Of a stretch of 64,000 nucleotides of DNA, positions 25,982-34,870 are shown piece by piece. The DNA is from Streptomyces sp. R302 (GTDB lineage Bacteria; Actinomycetota; Actinomycetes; Streptomycetales; Streptomycetaceae): the NCBI RefSeq assembly GCF_012927245.1, contig NZ_JABBGE010000002.1, forward strand, positions 682,001 to 746,000, written 5' to 3'. Within the stretch, counting starts at the first letter, position 1; each line of letters begins with the position of its first letter. The translations under genes were made by a program, and so were the position numbers. The notes beneath the pieces are model-generated. The model was given only the letters and a program-made list of their open reading frames with translations, did no database searches and was not told the origin of the DNA.

Positions 25982-26827
25982 TCAGCGGACCGGCAACGGC
26001 GGCTTCACCGGCGCGTCGACCGGCAGCTCCGGTGCGTCGACCGGCGGGTCGACGGGCAGCTCCGGCGGGTCGACGGGCAGTTCGACGGGCGGGTCGACCG
26101 GGAGCGAGGGCAGCGCGGGGAGGCCGGCCAGGTCCGGGGCGGGCAGCCCGCTGCCGAGCACGGTGGCGACGACGAGGTTGACCAGGGAGGTCAGCGTGGC
26201 CGTGACCTGCGGGACGACTCCGCCGGCGTCCCCGGAGGTGACGGCGGCGACCAGCCCGGCGACGGCCTTCTCGACGGTGCCGAGCGCGTCGTCCACCAGA
26301 TCGGCCGGCGCGGCCTGCGCGGCCGGCGCGGCCTTGGCCCCGGCCGCGACGGGCAGGGTCACCGGCGGCTTCACGGGCAGCCCGGCCGGGGCCTCGGCGG
26401 CCGGCGGGGCGACGGGGGCCTCGACCACGGGCGGGGCGACCGGGGTGTCCACGACGGGCGGGGTGACCGGCGGCTCCGGGGTGGCCGGGGTCTCCGGCAG
26501 CGGGGCGGGGGCGGTCTCCTTGGCCTGGTCGACGGCGGCCTGGATCTTCGCCTTCAGGGCTTCGGCGTCGGCCGCGGGGAGCTGGCCTTCGTCGGCCTTG
26601 AGGGCGGCGGTGAGGAGTTCGGTCACGGGGGTCGTCACACCGCCGACGTCCGCGAGGGCCTTGGTCCGGGTCAGCAGGGCGGCGGCGTCGGGGAGCGGGG
26701 CGTGGGCGGCCCGGTCGGCCGCGCGGGAGGGACGGTGCTCGTCGGCGAAGGCGGGTCCCGCCGCGCCGAGGGTGAGGGCGGCGGATATCGCCAGGGCCGT
26801 GAGAGGGCGTGTGACCAGGGGACGCAT
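25982..26827 (-). CDS. Secreted Ala/Pro/Val-rich protein with LPVDPP-type repeats
   Basis: A 281-residue exported protein. After a signal peptide (to about residue 28) there is a helical domain (about residues 35-105: DAAALLTRTKALADVGGV and LKAKIQAAVDQAKE), a Pro/Val/Ala linker (PPVVDTPVAPPVVEAPVAPP), a second helical stretch (DDALGTVEKAVAGLVAAV) and a C-terminal run of Leu-Pro-Val-Asp-Pro-Pro and related units. There is no sorting signal or cysteine. It could be a structural envelope or spore-surface protein. Function unknown. Confidence 0.75.
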   Translation of the reverse strand: MRPLVTRPLTALAISAALTLGAAGPAFADEHRPSRAADRAAHAPLPDAAALLTRTKALADVGGVTTPVTELLTAALKADEGQLPAADAEALKAKIQAAVDQAKETAPAPLPETPATPEPPVTPPVVDTPVAPPVVEAPVAPPAAEAPAGLPVKPPVTLPVAAGAKAAPAAQAAPADLVDDALGTVEKAVAGLVAAVTSGDAGGVVPQVTATLTSLVNLVVATVLGSGLPAPDLAGLPALPSLPVDPPVELPVDPPELPVDPPVDAPELPVDAPVKPPLPVR

Positions 26828-27032
26828 ATGTGTTCCTTTTCCTTATGCGTCGGACAACTTCCCTCCCACCGTGCCTGCGGGTATAGCCCTCCGCAACCAC
26901 AGAACTACTGAGCGCCACGTCTCCGTTCGAGTGAATCCGCCTTCCGACCTGCCCCCCGAAGGGGCGTACGCCGTTGCACCGGACGGCGTACGGGGGTGCG
27001 CCCGAACGGGTACCGGCCCAGTGGCCGCAAGG

Positions 27033-27075
27033 AAAAAGCCGGTGCGCCCGCCCCGAGGGGTGGGCGCACCGGCTT
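27033..27075 (-). terminator. Rho-independent terminator after the second chaplin gene
   Basis: A 14-bp stem (AAGCCGGTGCGCCC / GGGCGCACCGGCTT), extended by a G-T pair and four more C-G pairs. On the minus strand the stem is followed by a run of T (the AAAAA at 27033-27037), a classical intrinsic terminator. Confidence 0.9.
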
Positions 27076-27101
27076 CGGAAGGACCGATCCGACGTGCGAG
27101 G

Positions 27102-27341
27102 TCAGACGTTGGCGCAGAAGTTGCCGAAGGCCGGGTTGAGCGCGCCGATGACGCTCACGGTGTTGCCGCAGACGTTGACCGGCACGTGGACCGGGACCTG
27201 CACGACGTTGCCGGAGCCGACACCGGGGGACTTCACGGCGGCGCCCTCTGCGATGGAGTCGGCGGCGGCGGCACCGGCGGCACCGGCGACCGCGGCGGCG
27301 GCACCCACGGTCAGGACGACGGCCTTGGCGATACGGGACAT
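27102..27341 (-). CDS. Short chaplin
   Basis: A 79-residue chaplin: signal peptide (residues 1-27, ending GAAAADS) and one chaplin domain (about residues 35-79) with KSPGVGSGNVVQVPVHVPVN, cysteines C58 and C76, and NPAFGNF. Length is normal for secreted short chaplins that assemble into the rodlet layer. A GAGAAG site precedes the ATG. Its own terminator lies at 27033-27075. The BldN promoter pattern is weaker here (possible AGCAAC-N16-CGTTGT ending near 27406). Confidence 0.95.
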   Translation of the reverse strand: MSRIAKAVVLTVGAAAAVAGAAGAAAADSIAEGAAVKSPGVGSGNVVQVPVHVPVNVCGNTVSVIGALNPAFGNFCANV

Positions 27342-27720
27342 GGAGAAGTTCTCCTCGATCGATTTCCAACTCGGACTGCGCGGACTGTTCGGCCCGGCTC
27401 CCTCAACAACGCGCCGGCTTTTCTTCGGTTGCTCTCCCGAACGGGTGACGTTCAACCGATCTTTGGCCTGCGGGAGGGCCATTCGAGCGACGGGCCGGAG
27501 AATGGCGCAACACGCCCAACGAGGAACCTGCCGCACAGATACGGGAGTTAGCGTTTCCGAGCATCTAATGCTTACTATCGCTCCGCGCCGGGGTTATAAC
27601 GTTCCCGAACGTTGCTTCCGGGCCCGCCGCGCGTTCACCCATTTCGTGCGGACAACACCTCCCCCTCCCCCGGTCTTCACGGGTCTTCCCTTCCTTCTCT
27701 CATCAAAGCGGAGAACCTGT
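27342..27720. other. Divergent intergenic region with an AACGTT palindrome
   Basis: About 380 bp between the divergent chaplin and DUF3344-like gene. It is more AT-rich than its surroundings at 27540-27610 and contains AACGTT-CCCG-AACGTT at 27598-27613, about 108 bp before the plus-strand start. No coding frame looks real. It presumably holds both promoters. Confidence 0.5.
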
Positions 27721-28167
27721 ATGCGGAATTCAGCGGTTCTTGAGGCCGCCCGGGTCCCCTTCGCCGCGCGCTACCGGGCCGAGCTGCACGGTGGGATCGC
27801 GCGCGCCGCCAACGCCTCGGCGCAGGGCCTCCAGGGCACCGAGACCTCCGACGACGGGACGTCGATCGGCTACGTCGACGTGGACGACGATTACCTGGAG
27901 GTACGGACGGGCGGTCGGAAGTCCGCCCTGATCGGCGATTCCGACAATTCCGCGAACGACTGGCTGAACTCCGGCATCACGGAATTCGGCAAGGCCGGGA
28001 CGGCACGCTTCCCGGCCGCCGGGAACACCCTGGGGTACGACTCCGACGTCTTCGATCTGCGGGGGGCGCCGCGCAACGGGGCCGACCGTGTCCACGTCCG
28101 GCTCGGCAGCCGCGAGGACACCGTCTGGCTCGGCGCGCTCTTCCCGCAGGCGGACGTACGGCGCTGA
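27721..28167 (+). CDS. Small protein resembling the two ends of DUF3344 proteins
   Basis: A 148-residue protein. The N-terminal part (VPFAARYRAELHGGIARAAN) and C-terminal part (NTLGYDSDVFDLRG, TVWLGALFPQADV) resemble the start and end regions of DUF3344-type exported beta-sandwich proteins of actinomycetes, but the domain usually between them is missing and there is no signal peptide. It is acidic, with a DVDDDYLEV stretch. A GCGGAGAA site precedes the ATG. It may be a compact functional relative or an internally deleted gene. It starts a plus-strand run that leads into the polysaccharide cluster. Confidence 0.55.
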   Translation: MRNSAVLEAARVPFAARYRAELHGGIARAANASAQGLQGTETSDDGTSIGYVDVDDDYLEVRTGGRKSALIGDSDNSANDWLNSGITEFGKAGTARFPAAGNTLGYDSDVFDLRGAPRNGADRVHVRLGSREDTVWLGALFPQADVRR

Positions 28168-28168
28168 C

Positions 28169-29305
28169 GTGCGGGCCCCGATCGAGGCGGACCCCGGGTC
28201 CGTCACCGTCCTGCACGCGGTCCAGCCCGGCGACGGCGGGGTGGCCAGGGTCGTCGTCGACCTGGTGCGCGCCCAGCGCGCGGCCGGACTGCGTCCCGTC
28301 ACCGCCTGCCCGCCCGGCACCGCGCTCGCCGCGGAGCTGCGCGCCGAGGGCGCCGAGGTCCACGACTGGCGAGCCGGGCGCGACCCCGGTCCCGCGCTGT
28401 TCCGGGAGACCCGTGAACTGGCCCGGGTGGTCCGGGCCGTGCGGCCCGGGCTCGTCCACGCGCACTCGGCGAAGGCGGGGCTCTGCGCCCGGCTCGCGGT
28501 GCGCGGGCGGATCCCGACCGTGTACCAGCCGCACGCCTGGTCCTTCGAGGCCGTGACCGGCACCACCGCCGGACTGGCGCGCCGCTGGGAGCGGTTCGGC
28601 GCCCGCTGGGCCGACCGGATCCTGTGCGTGAGCGCGGCGGAGCGGCGTACCGGCGAGGAGGCCGGGGTGGCGGCGGCCTGGTCGGTGGTGCACAACGGCG
28701 TGGACGTGGCGCGGTTCGCGACCGACGGTCCCGCCGGGAACCCGGCGCCGACCGTGGTGTGCGTGGGCCGGCTGTGCCGGCAGAAGGGTCAGGACGTGCT
28801 GCTCGCCGCCTGGCCGGCGGTCCTCGCCGAGGTGCCGGCCGCGCGGCTCGTGCTCGTCGGCGAGGGTCCGGACGGGGAGCGGCTGCGGGCCGCCGCCGGG
28901 CCCTCGGTGCGGTTCACCGGGGCGGTCGGCGACACCGTGCCCTGGTACCGGGCGGCGGACGTCGTCGTGCTGCCGTCCCGCTGGGAGGGCATGGCGCTCG
29001 CGCCCCTGGAGGCGATGGCGGCGGGCCGGCCGGTCGTCGTCACCGAGGTCGACGGGGCCCGCGAGAGCCTGCCGCCCGGCCATGAAGCCCTGTGTCTGGT
29101 CCCGTCGGAGGATCCGGCCGCCCTCGCCGCCGCTCTCGGCCGCCTCCTCGGCCGGCCGGAGCTGCGGCACCGCCTGGGCCGTGAGGCCCACGAGCACGTC
29201 CTCAGCAGTTTCGATGTGCGGCGCACCGGCGCGGCCGTCGCGGAGATCTACCGCGAGCTGGCCGGAGTGCGGGGCACGGAGCACAGAGAGCCGATTGCGC
29301 AGTGA
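28169..29305 (+). CDS. GT4-family glycosyltransferase
   Basis: A 378-residue GT-B fold retaining glycosyltransferase. The N-terminal half has LHAVQPGDGGVARVVVDLVRA and HAHSAKAGL; the C-terminal nucleotide-sugar half has VVCVGRLCRQKGQDVLL and the E-x7-E motif region SRWEGMALAPLEAMAAG. It should add a sugar to the lipid-linked repeat unit of the exopolysaccharide. The GTG at 28169 begins 1 bp after the preceding stop. The stop overlaps the start of the phosphoglycosyltransferase by 4 bp (GTGA), so they are coupled. Confidence 0.9.
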   Translation: MRAPIEADPGSVTVLHAVQPGDGGVARVVVDLVRAQRAAGLRPVTACPPGTALAAELRAEGAEVHDWRAGRDPGPALFRETRELARVVRAVRPGLVHAHSAKAGLCARLAVRGRIPTVYQPHAWSFEAVTGTTAGLARRWERFGARWADRILCVSAAERRTGEEAGVAAAWSVVHNGVDVARFATDGPAGNPAPTVVCVGRLCRQKGQDVLLAAWPAVLAEVPAARLVLVGEGPDGERLRAAAGPSVRFTGAVGDTVPWYRAADVVVLPSRWEGMALAPLEAMAAGRPVVVTEVDGARESLPPGHEALCLVPSEDPAALAAALGRLLGRPELRHRLGREAHEHVLSSFDVRRTGAAVAEIYRELAGVRGTEHREPIAQ

Positions 29306-30756
29306 CCACGGAAAGTACCAGCGTTCCCTCCTCACCCGGCCCGTGGCCGGTCGCGGGTCCGGCCTTCGGGCCGGTCTCGTTCGTCCCCCGTCGGCGGCTC
29401 TCCGGCCGGCTCGCGCCGACGCGTCGCCGGGCGGCCGCGCGGCCGGGTCCCGGAGCGCCGGCGCTGCGGGTCGTCGACTGTCTGGCGGTGCTGGCCGGTG
29501 CCGCGCTGCTCGGCCCGGCGCACCAGGACCCGCGGCTGCTGCTGCCGGTCGCGGCGCTGCTGCTCCTGCTCGACGGGCGCGGGGGGCTGTACCGGCCGCC
29601 GATGCACGCGCGGCTGCTCGACGAGCTGCCGGCGCTGGCCTCGCGGGCCGGGGTGGTGTGGTGCGTGGCGGCGGCGGGCGCGGCGGCCTGGTCGCCGACG
29701 CTCGCGATCGGTCCGCTGCGGCTGTGCGGGGCGTACGCCGCGCACGTCGGGGTGGCGGCCGTGCTGCGGGCGGTGCTGCTCGCGCGCGGGCGGCGGATCG
29801 CCCGGGAGCGGCCGCGGTCGGCGCTCGTGGTGGGTCCGCCCGCGGCGGCCCGCCGGTTCGCGGCGGCGGCGGCGCAGCACCCGGAGTTCGGGATGCGGCC
29901 GGTCGGGATCGTGGGCCTTCCGGACGGGACGATCGGTGAGCAGCGGCCGATGGAGCCGGGGCTTCCGCTGCTGACGACGGCGGAGGAGATCCGCCGGGCG
30001 GTCATCCAGAACACGGTCCGCGAGGCGGTGTTCCTCTCCCACGAACCGGAGCTGGTGACCCTCTTCCAGCATTACGGCTGTACGACCTGGCGGGTCGGCG
30101 GGGAGCGGCACGAGGGCCCGATGGGCGAGCACGTGTGGGGGTACGCGCGGCGCCGTCTGGTGCCGGCGGCCGAGCGGCGCGGGGCGGTGGCCAAGCGGGC
30201 CCTGGACATCGCGCTCGCCGGTCCCGCGCTGGCGCTCGCGCTGCCGGTCCTCGCGGTGTGCGCGCTCGCGGTGCGGCTCGCGGACGGGCCGGGGGTGCTG
30301 TTCCGGCAGGAGCGGGTGGGCCAGCACGGGCGGCACTTCACGCTGCTGAAGTTCCGGACGCTGCGGCCGTCGGACGAGTCGGAGTCGGCGACCCGGTGGA
30401 ACGTGGCCGGGGACCGGCGGATGAGCGCGGCCGGCAACTTCCTGCGGAAGTCCTCGCTCGACGAGCTGCCGCAGCTGTGGAACGTGCTGCGCGGCGACAT
30501 GAGCCTGGTCGGGCCGCGGCCCGAACGGCCGTACTTCGTCGCCCAGTTCAGCAAGATCCACGCGGGGTACGCGGCCCGCCACCGGATGCCGGTCGGGCTG
30601 ACCGGTCTGGCGCAGGTGCACGGGCTGCGCGGCGACACCTCGATCGAGGACCGCTGCCGCTTCGACAACCACTACATCGACCACTGGTCGCTCTGGCAGG
30701 ACGTCTGCATCCTCGTCCGCACGGCGGCCGGGCTCGTGCGACCGACGGGGAGCTGA
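29302..30756 (+). CDS. Exopolysaccharide polyprenyl glycosylphosphotransferase (initiating enzyme)
   Basis: A 484-residue polytopic phosphoglycosyltransferase of the WbaP/CpsE type, which starts repeat-unit assembly by moving a sugar-1-phosphate to undecaprenyl phosphate. The N-terminal half carries hydrophobic segments and a nucleotide-binding-like domain (SALVVGPPAAARRF); the catalytic domain from about residue 290 begins with KRALDIALAGP, then FRQERVGQHGRHFTLLKFRT and DELPQLWNVLRGDMSLVGPRPERP. This defines a Wzx/Wzy-type cluster together with its neighbours. The stop is 2 bp before the next ATG. Confidence 0.93.
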   Translation: MTTESTSVPSSPGPWPVAGPAFGPVSFVPRRRLSGRLAPTRRRAAARPGPGAPALRVVDCLAVLAGAALLGPAHQDPRLLLPVAALLLLLDGRGGLYRPPMHARLLDELPALASRAGVVWCVAAAGAAAWSPTLAIGPLRLCGAYAAHVGVAAVLRAVLLARGRRIARERPRSALVVGPPAAARRFAAAAAQHPEFGMRPVGIVGLPDGTIGEQRPMEPGLPLLTTAEEIRRAVIQNTVREAVFLSHEPELVTLFQHYGCTTWRVGGERHEGPMGEHVWGYARRRLVPAAERRGAVAKRALDIALAGPALALALPVLAVCALAVRLADGPGVLFRQERVGQHGRHFTLLKFRTLRPSDESESATRWNVAGDRRMSAAGNFLRKSSLDELPQLWNVLRGDMSLVGPRPERPYFVAQFSKIHAGYAARHRMPVGLTGLAQVHGLRGDTSIEDRCRFDNHYIDHWSLWQDVCILVRTAAGLVRPTGS

Positions 30757-30758
30757 GG

Positions 30759-32099
30759 ATGGCCACGGCCGTGACGACGGTGCCGGCCCTCGCGGGGACG
30801 CCGGACCTGAGGGACTGGGCCCGCAGGGCGGGGGCGCTCTCCCCGGTCCTGGCGGTGATCGCGCTGCTCCTGGTGCCGGGCGGCGGCGGGGCGCAGGGCG
30901 GGACGGGCGGCACGGGCACGGTCGCCGACGCGGCCTCGGGGCTGCTCGTCCTGATCTGTCTCGTACGGCTCCTGCGCGGTGGCGCCCGGCCGCTGACCCG
31001 GACGGCGGCGGTGGTCCTGGGGCTGCCCGTGTGCGGGATCTGCCTGGCGGCGGTCACCTCGAACGACCCGGCGTCGAGCCTGCCGGGCGTCGCCCGCTAC
31101 GTACAGGTGTTCGTGCTGGTCCCGGCGGCGGTGCTGCTGATGATCCGGGACCGGCGGGACTTCGCGGTGGTGGCGTGGGGCCTGGTGGCGCTCGCGCTCG
31201 TCCAGGGCGCGGTGGGCGTCGGGCAGTTCCTGACGGGGACGGGCGCCTCGTACCAGGGCGAGGACATCCGGGCGGTCGGCACCTTCGGGGCGACCGACGT
31301 GATGGGCATGGCGACGGTGGTCGCGTACGGGCTCGTCATCGTCACCGGGATCGCGCTCGGTTCGCCGGCCGGGCGGGCGCGGACCGCCGCCCTGGTCTGC
31401 GTCGGGCTGCTCGTGGTGCCGCTGCTGCTCTCCTTCAGCCGGGGCGCGTGGATCGCGACGGTGCTGGCCTGCGGGATCCAGCTGCTCCTCGGCGGGGTGC
31501 GGCGGGCGGCGCGGGTGACGCTGGCGGTGGGCGCGCTCGCGGTGGTCCTCGTCGGCGGCTTCGGGCTCGGTTCGGAGATGGTGGAGGAGCGGGTCACCAG
31601 CATCACGCGGGTGACGGCGGCGCCGGACCAGTCGGTGACGGACCGGTACACGATGTGGGCGGCGGCCGGGCGGATGTGGCGCTCCGAGCCGCTGACCGGC
31701 GTCGGCCTCAAGGGTTTCCCGCACTACCGGGACTCGAACGCCTCGGTGGCGCTCTCCGCGGGCAGCGACACGGCCGGCGCGGGCGCGGGCTATCGGAAGC
31801 AGCCGCTGCTCTCCCCGCACAACATGTACCTGCTCGTCCTCAGCGAGCAGGGGCTCATCGGGCTGCTCGCGCTCGCCGGGAGCTGGCTGGCGCTGCTCGT
31901 GGGCGCGCTGCGGCGGCGCCGGACGGGCGCGGAGTGCGCGCTCGTGGCGGGCGGGCTGCTGTCCTGGCAGCTGATCGACTTCTTCTACGCGGACATCGGC
32001 GGCCCGTCGACGGTGCTGATGTCGGTGGTCTTCGGCCTCGCCGCCTGGTGGGCCCTCGCGCCCCGCCCTGAGGGCCCGCCGGAGGTGCGCGGTGCGTGA
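30759..32099 (+). CDS. O-antigen ligase / polymerase (Wzy-like)
   Basis: A 446-residue membrane protein with about 11-12 hydrophobic segments and a large outer loop (from about residue 265 to 355). The Wzy_C signature is visible as SFSRGAWIA before the loop, GVGLKGFPHYRDS inside it and SPHNMYLLVLSEQGLIGLL after it. It should polymerise repeat units or ligate the glycan outside the membrane. ATG at 30759 with GAGG close by; it overlaps the flippase gene by 8 bp. Confidence 0.9.
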   Translation: MATAVTTVPALAGTPDLRDWARRAGALSPVLAVIALLLVPGGGGAQGGTGGTGTVADAASGLLVLICLVRLLRGGARPLTRTAAVVLGLPVCGICLAAVTSNDPASSLPGVARYVQVFVLVPAAVLLMIRDRRDFAVVAWGLVALALVQGAVGVGQFLTGTGASYQGEDIRAVGTFGATDVMGMATVVAYGLVIVTGIALGSPAGRARTAALVCVGLLVVPLLLSFSRGAWIATVLACGIQLLLGGVRRAARVTLAVGALAVVLVGGFGLGSEMVEERVTSITRVTAAPDQSVTDRYTMWAAAGRMWRSEPLTGVGLKGFPHYRDSNASVALSAGSDTAGAGAGYRKQPLLSPHNMYLLVLSEQGLIGLLALAGSWLALLVGALRRRRTGAECALVAGGLLSWQLIDFFYADIGGPSTVLMSVVFGLAAWWALAPRPEGPPEVRGA

Positions 32100-34170
32100 C
32101 CCGTGGGCCGGTCCGCCGGATCCCACGGACGCGTACGTCGCGCCCCCGGGGCCCGGCGGCCCCGCCGTCCCGCCGCGTCCGCCGCGCGGCGGACCCCTGA
32201 CCGACCCCTGGTCCCCCATGCCCCCGGGCGCCACGGACTCCCCGTGCGCCCCGGGGGCCGCCGTGCTGCCGGGGGCCGGTGCCTCGCCGCCGCCGGCCGG
32301 ACTCAGCGGGGCGCGGCGGGTGCCGGTGCACCGCCCGGTGGGGCACACCCCCGCCTCCGACGTGTGGGCGCCCGCGCCGGTCGCTGCGGTCACCGCCCCA
32401 CCGCCGTCCGCTCCCGCTCCCTCCCCCTCCCCCGCCCACACGCCGGTCGTGCGGAAGGGGCGGCGGGCGCACGCGCGGGCCAAGGTGCGGGCGGCGGCGG
32501 GCGGGCAGGGGCGGGGCTTCCTCGCGAAGGCGGCGGCCGTGACGGCGGCGCTGACGGCGCTCGGGGCGGTGCTCGGGCTCGTACGGGACCAGATCCTGGC
32601 CGGGTACTTCGGCGCGGGGGCGGAGACGGACGCCTTCCTGGTGGCGTGGACGGTGCCGGAGTTCGCGTCGACGCTGCTCATCGAGGACGCGATGGCGCTG
32701 ATCCTGGTGCCGGCCTTCTCCCGCGCCCTGGCCCGCCGTTCGGGGGCGCGCTTCGGGGATCCCGTACGGGAGCTGGTGCGGGGGACGCTGCCGCGGCTCA
32801 CCCTCTCCGTCGCCGCCGTCGCCGCCGTCCTGATCGCGGCCGCGCCCGCGGTCGTCCGGCTGCTCGCGCCGGGCCTCTCCGACGCGGCGCTCGCGGTGGA
32901 CTGCACCCGGCTCACGGCGACCTGCGTCCTCACCTTCGCGCTGGTCGGCTACTGCTCGGCGGCGCTGCGGGCGCACCACGTCTTCCTGCCGCCGGCCGCG
33001 ATCTACGTGGCGTACAACGTCGGCATCATCGGCACCATGGTGCTCCTGCGCGAGCCGTGGGGGGTGCGGTCGGCCGCCGCCGGGGTCGCGGTCGGCGGGG
33101 TGTTCATGGTGCTGGTGCAGGCGCCGGCGCTCGTACGGGAGCTGCGGGCGCGGCCGGTGCCGTCGCGGGAGCCGGAGGCGCTCGCGCCGGGCTTCGCGGG
33201 GGACGGGCGGCTCGTGGTGCTCGGGCTGGTCGCGCCGGTGGTCGCCTTCTCGCTGATCCGGCAGTCGCAGACGCTGATCGAGCGGTTCCTCGCCGCGCCG
33301 CTGCCGTCGGGCGCGATCTCGCACCTGAACTACGCGCAGAAGATCGCGCAGATGCCGATGATCCTGTCGCTGATGCTGTGCACGGTCAGCTTCCCGGTGG
33401 TCGCGCGGGCGCTGGCCGCGGGCGATCCGGAGGGGGCGCGGCGGCGGGTCGAGCGGGATCTGCTGCTCGCGGCGGTGGTGGTCCTGGTGGGCGCCTCCGT
33501 GGTGATCGCCGCCGCCCCGAAGATCGTCGAACTGCTTTTCCAGCGCGGCGAGTTCGACCGTGCGGACACGGTCGCCACCGCCGCCGTCATGCGGGTCTAC
33601 GCGCTCGGGCTGCTCGGCCAGACCATGGTCGGCGCCCTCGTCCGCTGCTACTTCTCCGCCGCCCGCCCCCTCTGGTACCCGGCCGCCGCGATGGCCGCCG
33701 GGCTCGCCGCCACCGCCGCCGCCGGAGTGCCCGGTGCCGCCGCCTGGGGCGCCGTCGGCCTCGCCGCCGCCAACGCCCTCGGCATCACGGTCACCGCCGT
33801 CCTGCTGCTGTGCGGCGCCCACCGGCAGACCGTGCCGGTCCGGCCCGACCGGCTCGGCGAGGGCCTGCTGCGGCTCGCCACGGCGGGCGCCTGGGCGACC
33901 GGCGCGGGCTGGCTCTGCTCGGTGGCGATCGGCCCGCCGCTGGTCTCCCTCGCCGTCGCGGTCCTCGTCGTCGCCGCCGTCTTCCTCGTCTTCCTCGCCT
34001 GCGCCGCCAAGGCGCCGGAGATCCCTCCCCTCCCCCACGCCGCCACCCGACGCCGAAGGACCGACCATGCCCGCCCCCACCGCGCTGCGCCGACTGCTGC
34101 CGAAGCCGCCCCTGTGGGCGAAGCCGCCCCTGTGGGTGGCGATGTACCACTCGATCACGGACACCGCTGA
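32092..34170 (+). CDS. MurJ/MviN-type lipid-linked glycan flippase with long Pro-rich N-terminus
   Basis: A 692-residue MOP-superfamily flippase. The first 140 residues are proline- and alanine-rich, without membrane segments, ending in a basic patch (RKGRRAHARAKVRA). A MurJ-like 14-helix core follows: GLVRDQILAGYFGAGAETDAFL, NYAQKIAQMPMIL. In this cluster it would flip the lipid-linked repeat unit (Wzx role) rather than lipid II, but a cell-wall role cannot be excluded. The GTG start overlaps the polymerase. The 3' end overlaps the next gene by 104 bp, which is unusual here. Confidence 0.88.
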   Translation: MRDPWAGPPDPTDAYVAPPGPGGPAVPPRPPRGGPLTDPWSPMPPGATDSPCAPGAAVLPGAGASPPPAGLSGARRVPVHRPVGHTPASDVWAPAPVAAVTAPPPSAPAPSPSPAHTPVVRKGRRAHARAKVRAAAGGQGRGFLAKAAAVTAALTALGAVLGLVRDQILAGYFGAGAETDAFLVAWTVPEFASTLLIEDAMALILVPAFSRALARRSGARFGDPVRELVRGTLPRLTLSVAAVAAVLIAAAPAVVRLLAPGLSDAALAVDCTRLTATCVLTFALVGYCSAALRAHHVFLPPAAIYVAYNVGIIGTMVLLREPWGVRSAAAGVAVGGVFMVLVQAPALVRELRARPVPSREPEALAPGFAGDGRLVVLGLVAPVVAFSLIRQSQTLIERFLAAPLPSGAISHLNYAQKIAQMPMILSLMLCTVSFPVVARALAAGDPEGARRRVERDLLLAAVVVLVGASVVIAAAPKIVELLFQRGEFDRADTVATAAVMRVYALGLLGQTMVGALVRCYFSAARPLWYPAAAMAAGLAATAAAGVPGAAAWGAVGLAAANALGITVTAVLLLCGAHRQTVPVRPDRLGEGLLRLATAGAWATGAGWLCSVAIGPPLVSLAVAVLVVAAVFLVFLACAAKAPEIPPLPHAATRRRRTDHARPHRAAPTAAEAAPVGEAAPVGGDVPLDHGHR

Positions 34171-34870
34171 CGACCCGTACCGGGTGACGGTCTCCCCCGT
34201 GCGCTTCGCCCGCCAGCTCCACTGGCTCGGCGACCGCGGTCTGCGCGGGGTCTCGGTGCGGGAACTGCTCGCCGCCACCGCCGCGGGACGCGCCAGGGGC
34301 CTCGTCGGCCTCACCTTCGACGACGGCTACGCCGACTTCCTCGACTCGGCGCTGCCGCTGCTGCGCCGTCACGGCTTCACCGCCACGGTCTACGTCCTGG
34401 CGGGCCGGCTCGGCGGCGTCAACGACTGGGACGCCGACGGCCCGCGCAAGCCGCTGCTCACCGAGGAGGGCATCGAGCGGATCGCCGGCGCCGGCATGGA
34501 GATCGGCTCGCACGGACTGACGCACCGCCGCCTCACCGAGGCCGACGACGCCACCCTCGCCGACGAGACCCGGCGCTCCCGGGCCCTCCTGGAGGAGATC
34601 ACCGGCGGCCCGGTGGACGGCTTCTGCTACCCGTACGGGGCGGTCGACCCGCGCGTGGTCCGCGCCGTCCGCAAGGCCGGGTACGGACACGCCTGCGCCA
34701 TCGACCCCGGCCCGCTGACCAGCGCCCACGCCCTGCCCCGCGTCCACATCGGCGAGGACGACACCTCGTGGCGGCTCACCGCGAAGCGGGCCCTGCACCC
34801 GCTGCGCCGCCGCCACCCCACCGAACTGGTCCCCGCGCGGACCGGCCCGGCCGCGGCGGTGCTCGGATGA
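34067..34870 (+). CDS. Polysaccharide deacetylase (NodB domain)
   Basis: A 267-residue NodB-type deacetylase of carbohydrate esterase family 4. The catalytic motif TFDDGYADF and the metal motif SHGLTHRRL are present, as are the later FCYPYGAVDPR and a final His motif region. It probably removes acetyl groups from the exopolysaccharide. GAAGGA lies 7 bp before the ATG at 34067, so translation starts inside the flippase gene. Two 15-bp copies of 'aagccgcccctgtgg' near the start encode PPLW twice. No signal peptide is obvious. It overlaps the GT4 gene by 4 bp. Confidence 0.88.
   Translation: MPAPTALRRLLPKPPLWAKPPLWVAMYHSITDTADDPYRVTVSPVRFARQLHWLGDRGLRGVSVRELLAATAAGRARGLVGLTFDDGYADFLDSALPLLRRHGFTATVYVLAGRLGGVNDWDADGPRKPLLTEEGIERIAGAGMEIGSHGLTHRRLTEADDATLADETRRSRALLEEITGGPVDGFCYPYGAVDPRVVRAVRKAGYGHACAIDPGPLTSAHALPRVHIGEDDTSWRLTAKRALHPLRRRHPTELVPARTGPAAAVLG

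Noticed and set aside
27403..27433. BldN promoter for the second chaplin
   Set aside because: Best match AGCAAC-N16-CGTTGT agrees at too few positions to list as a feature; kept only as a remark.
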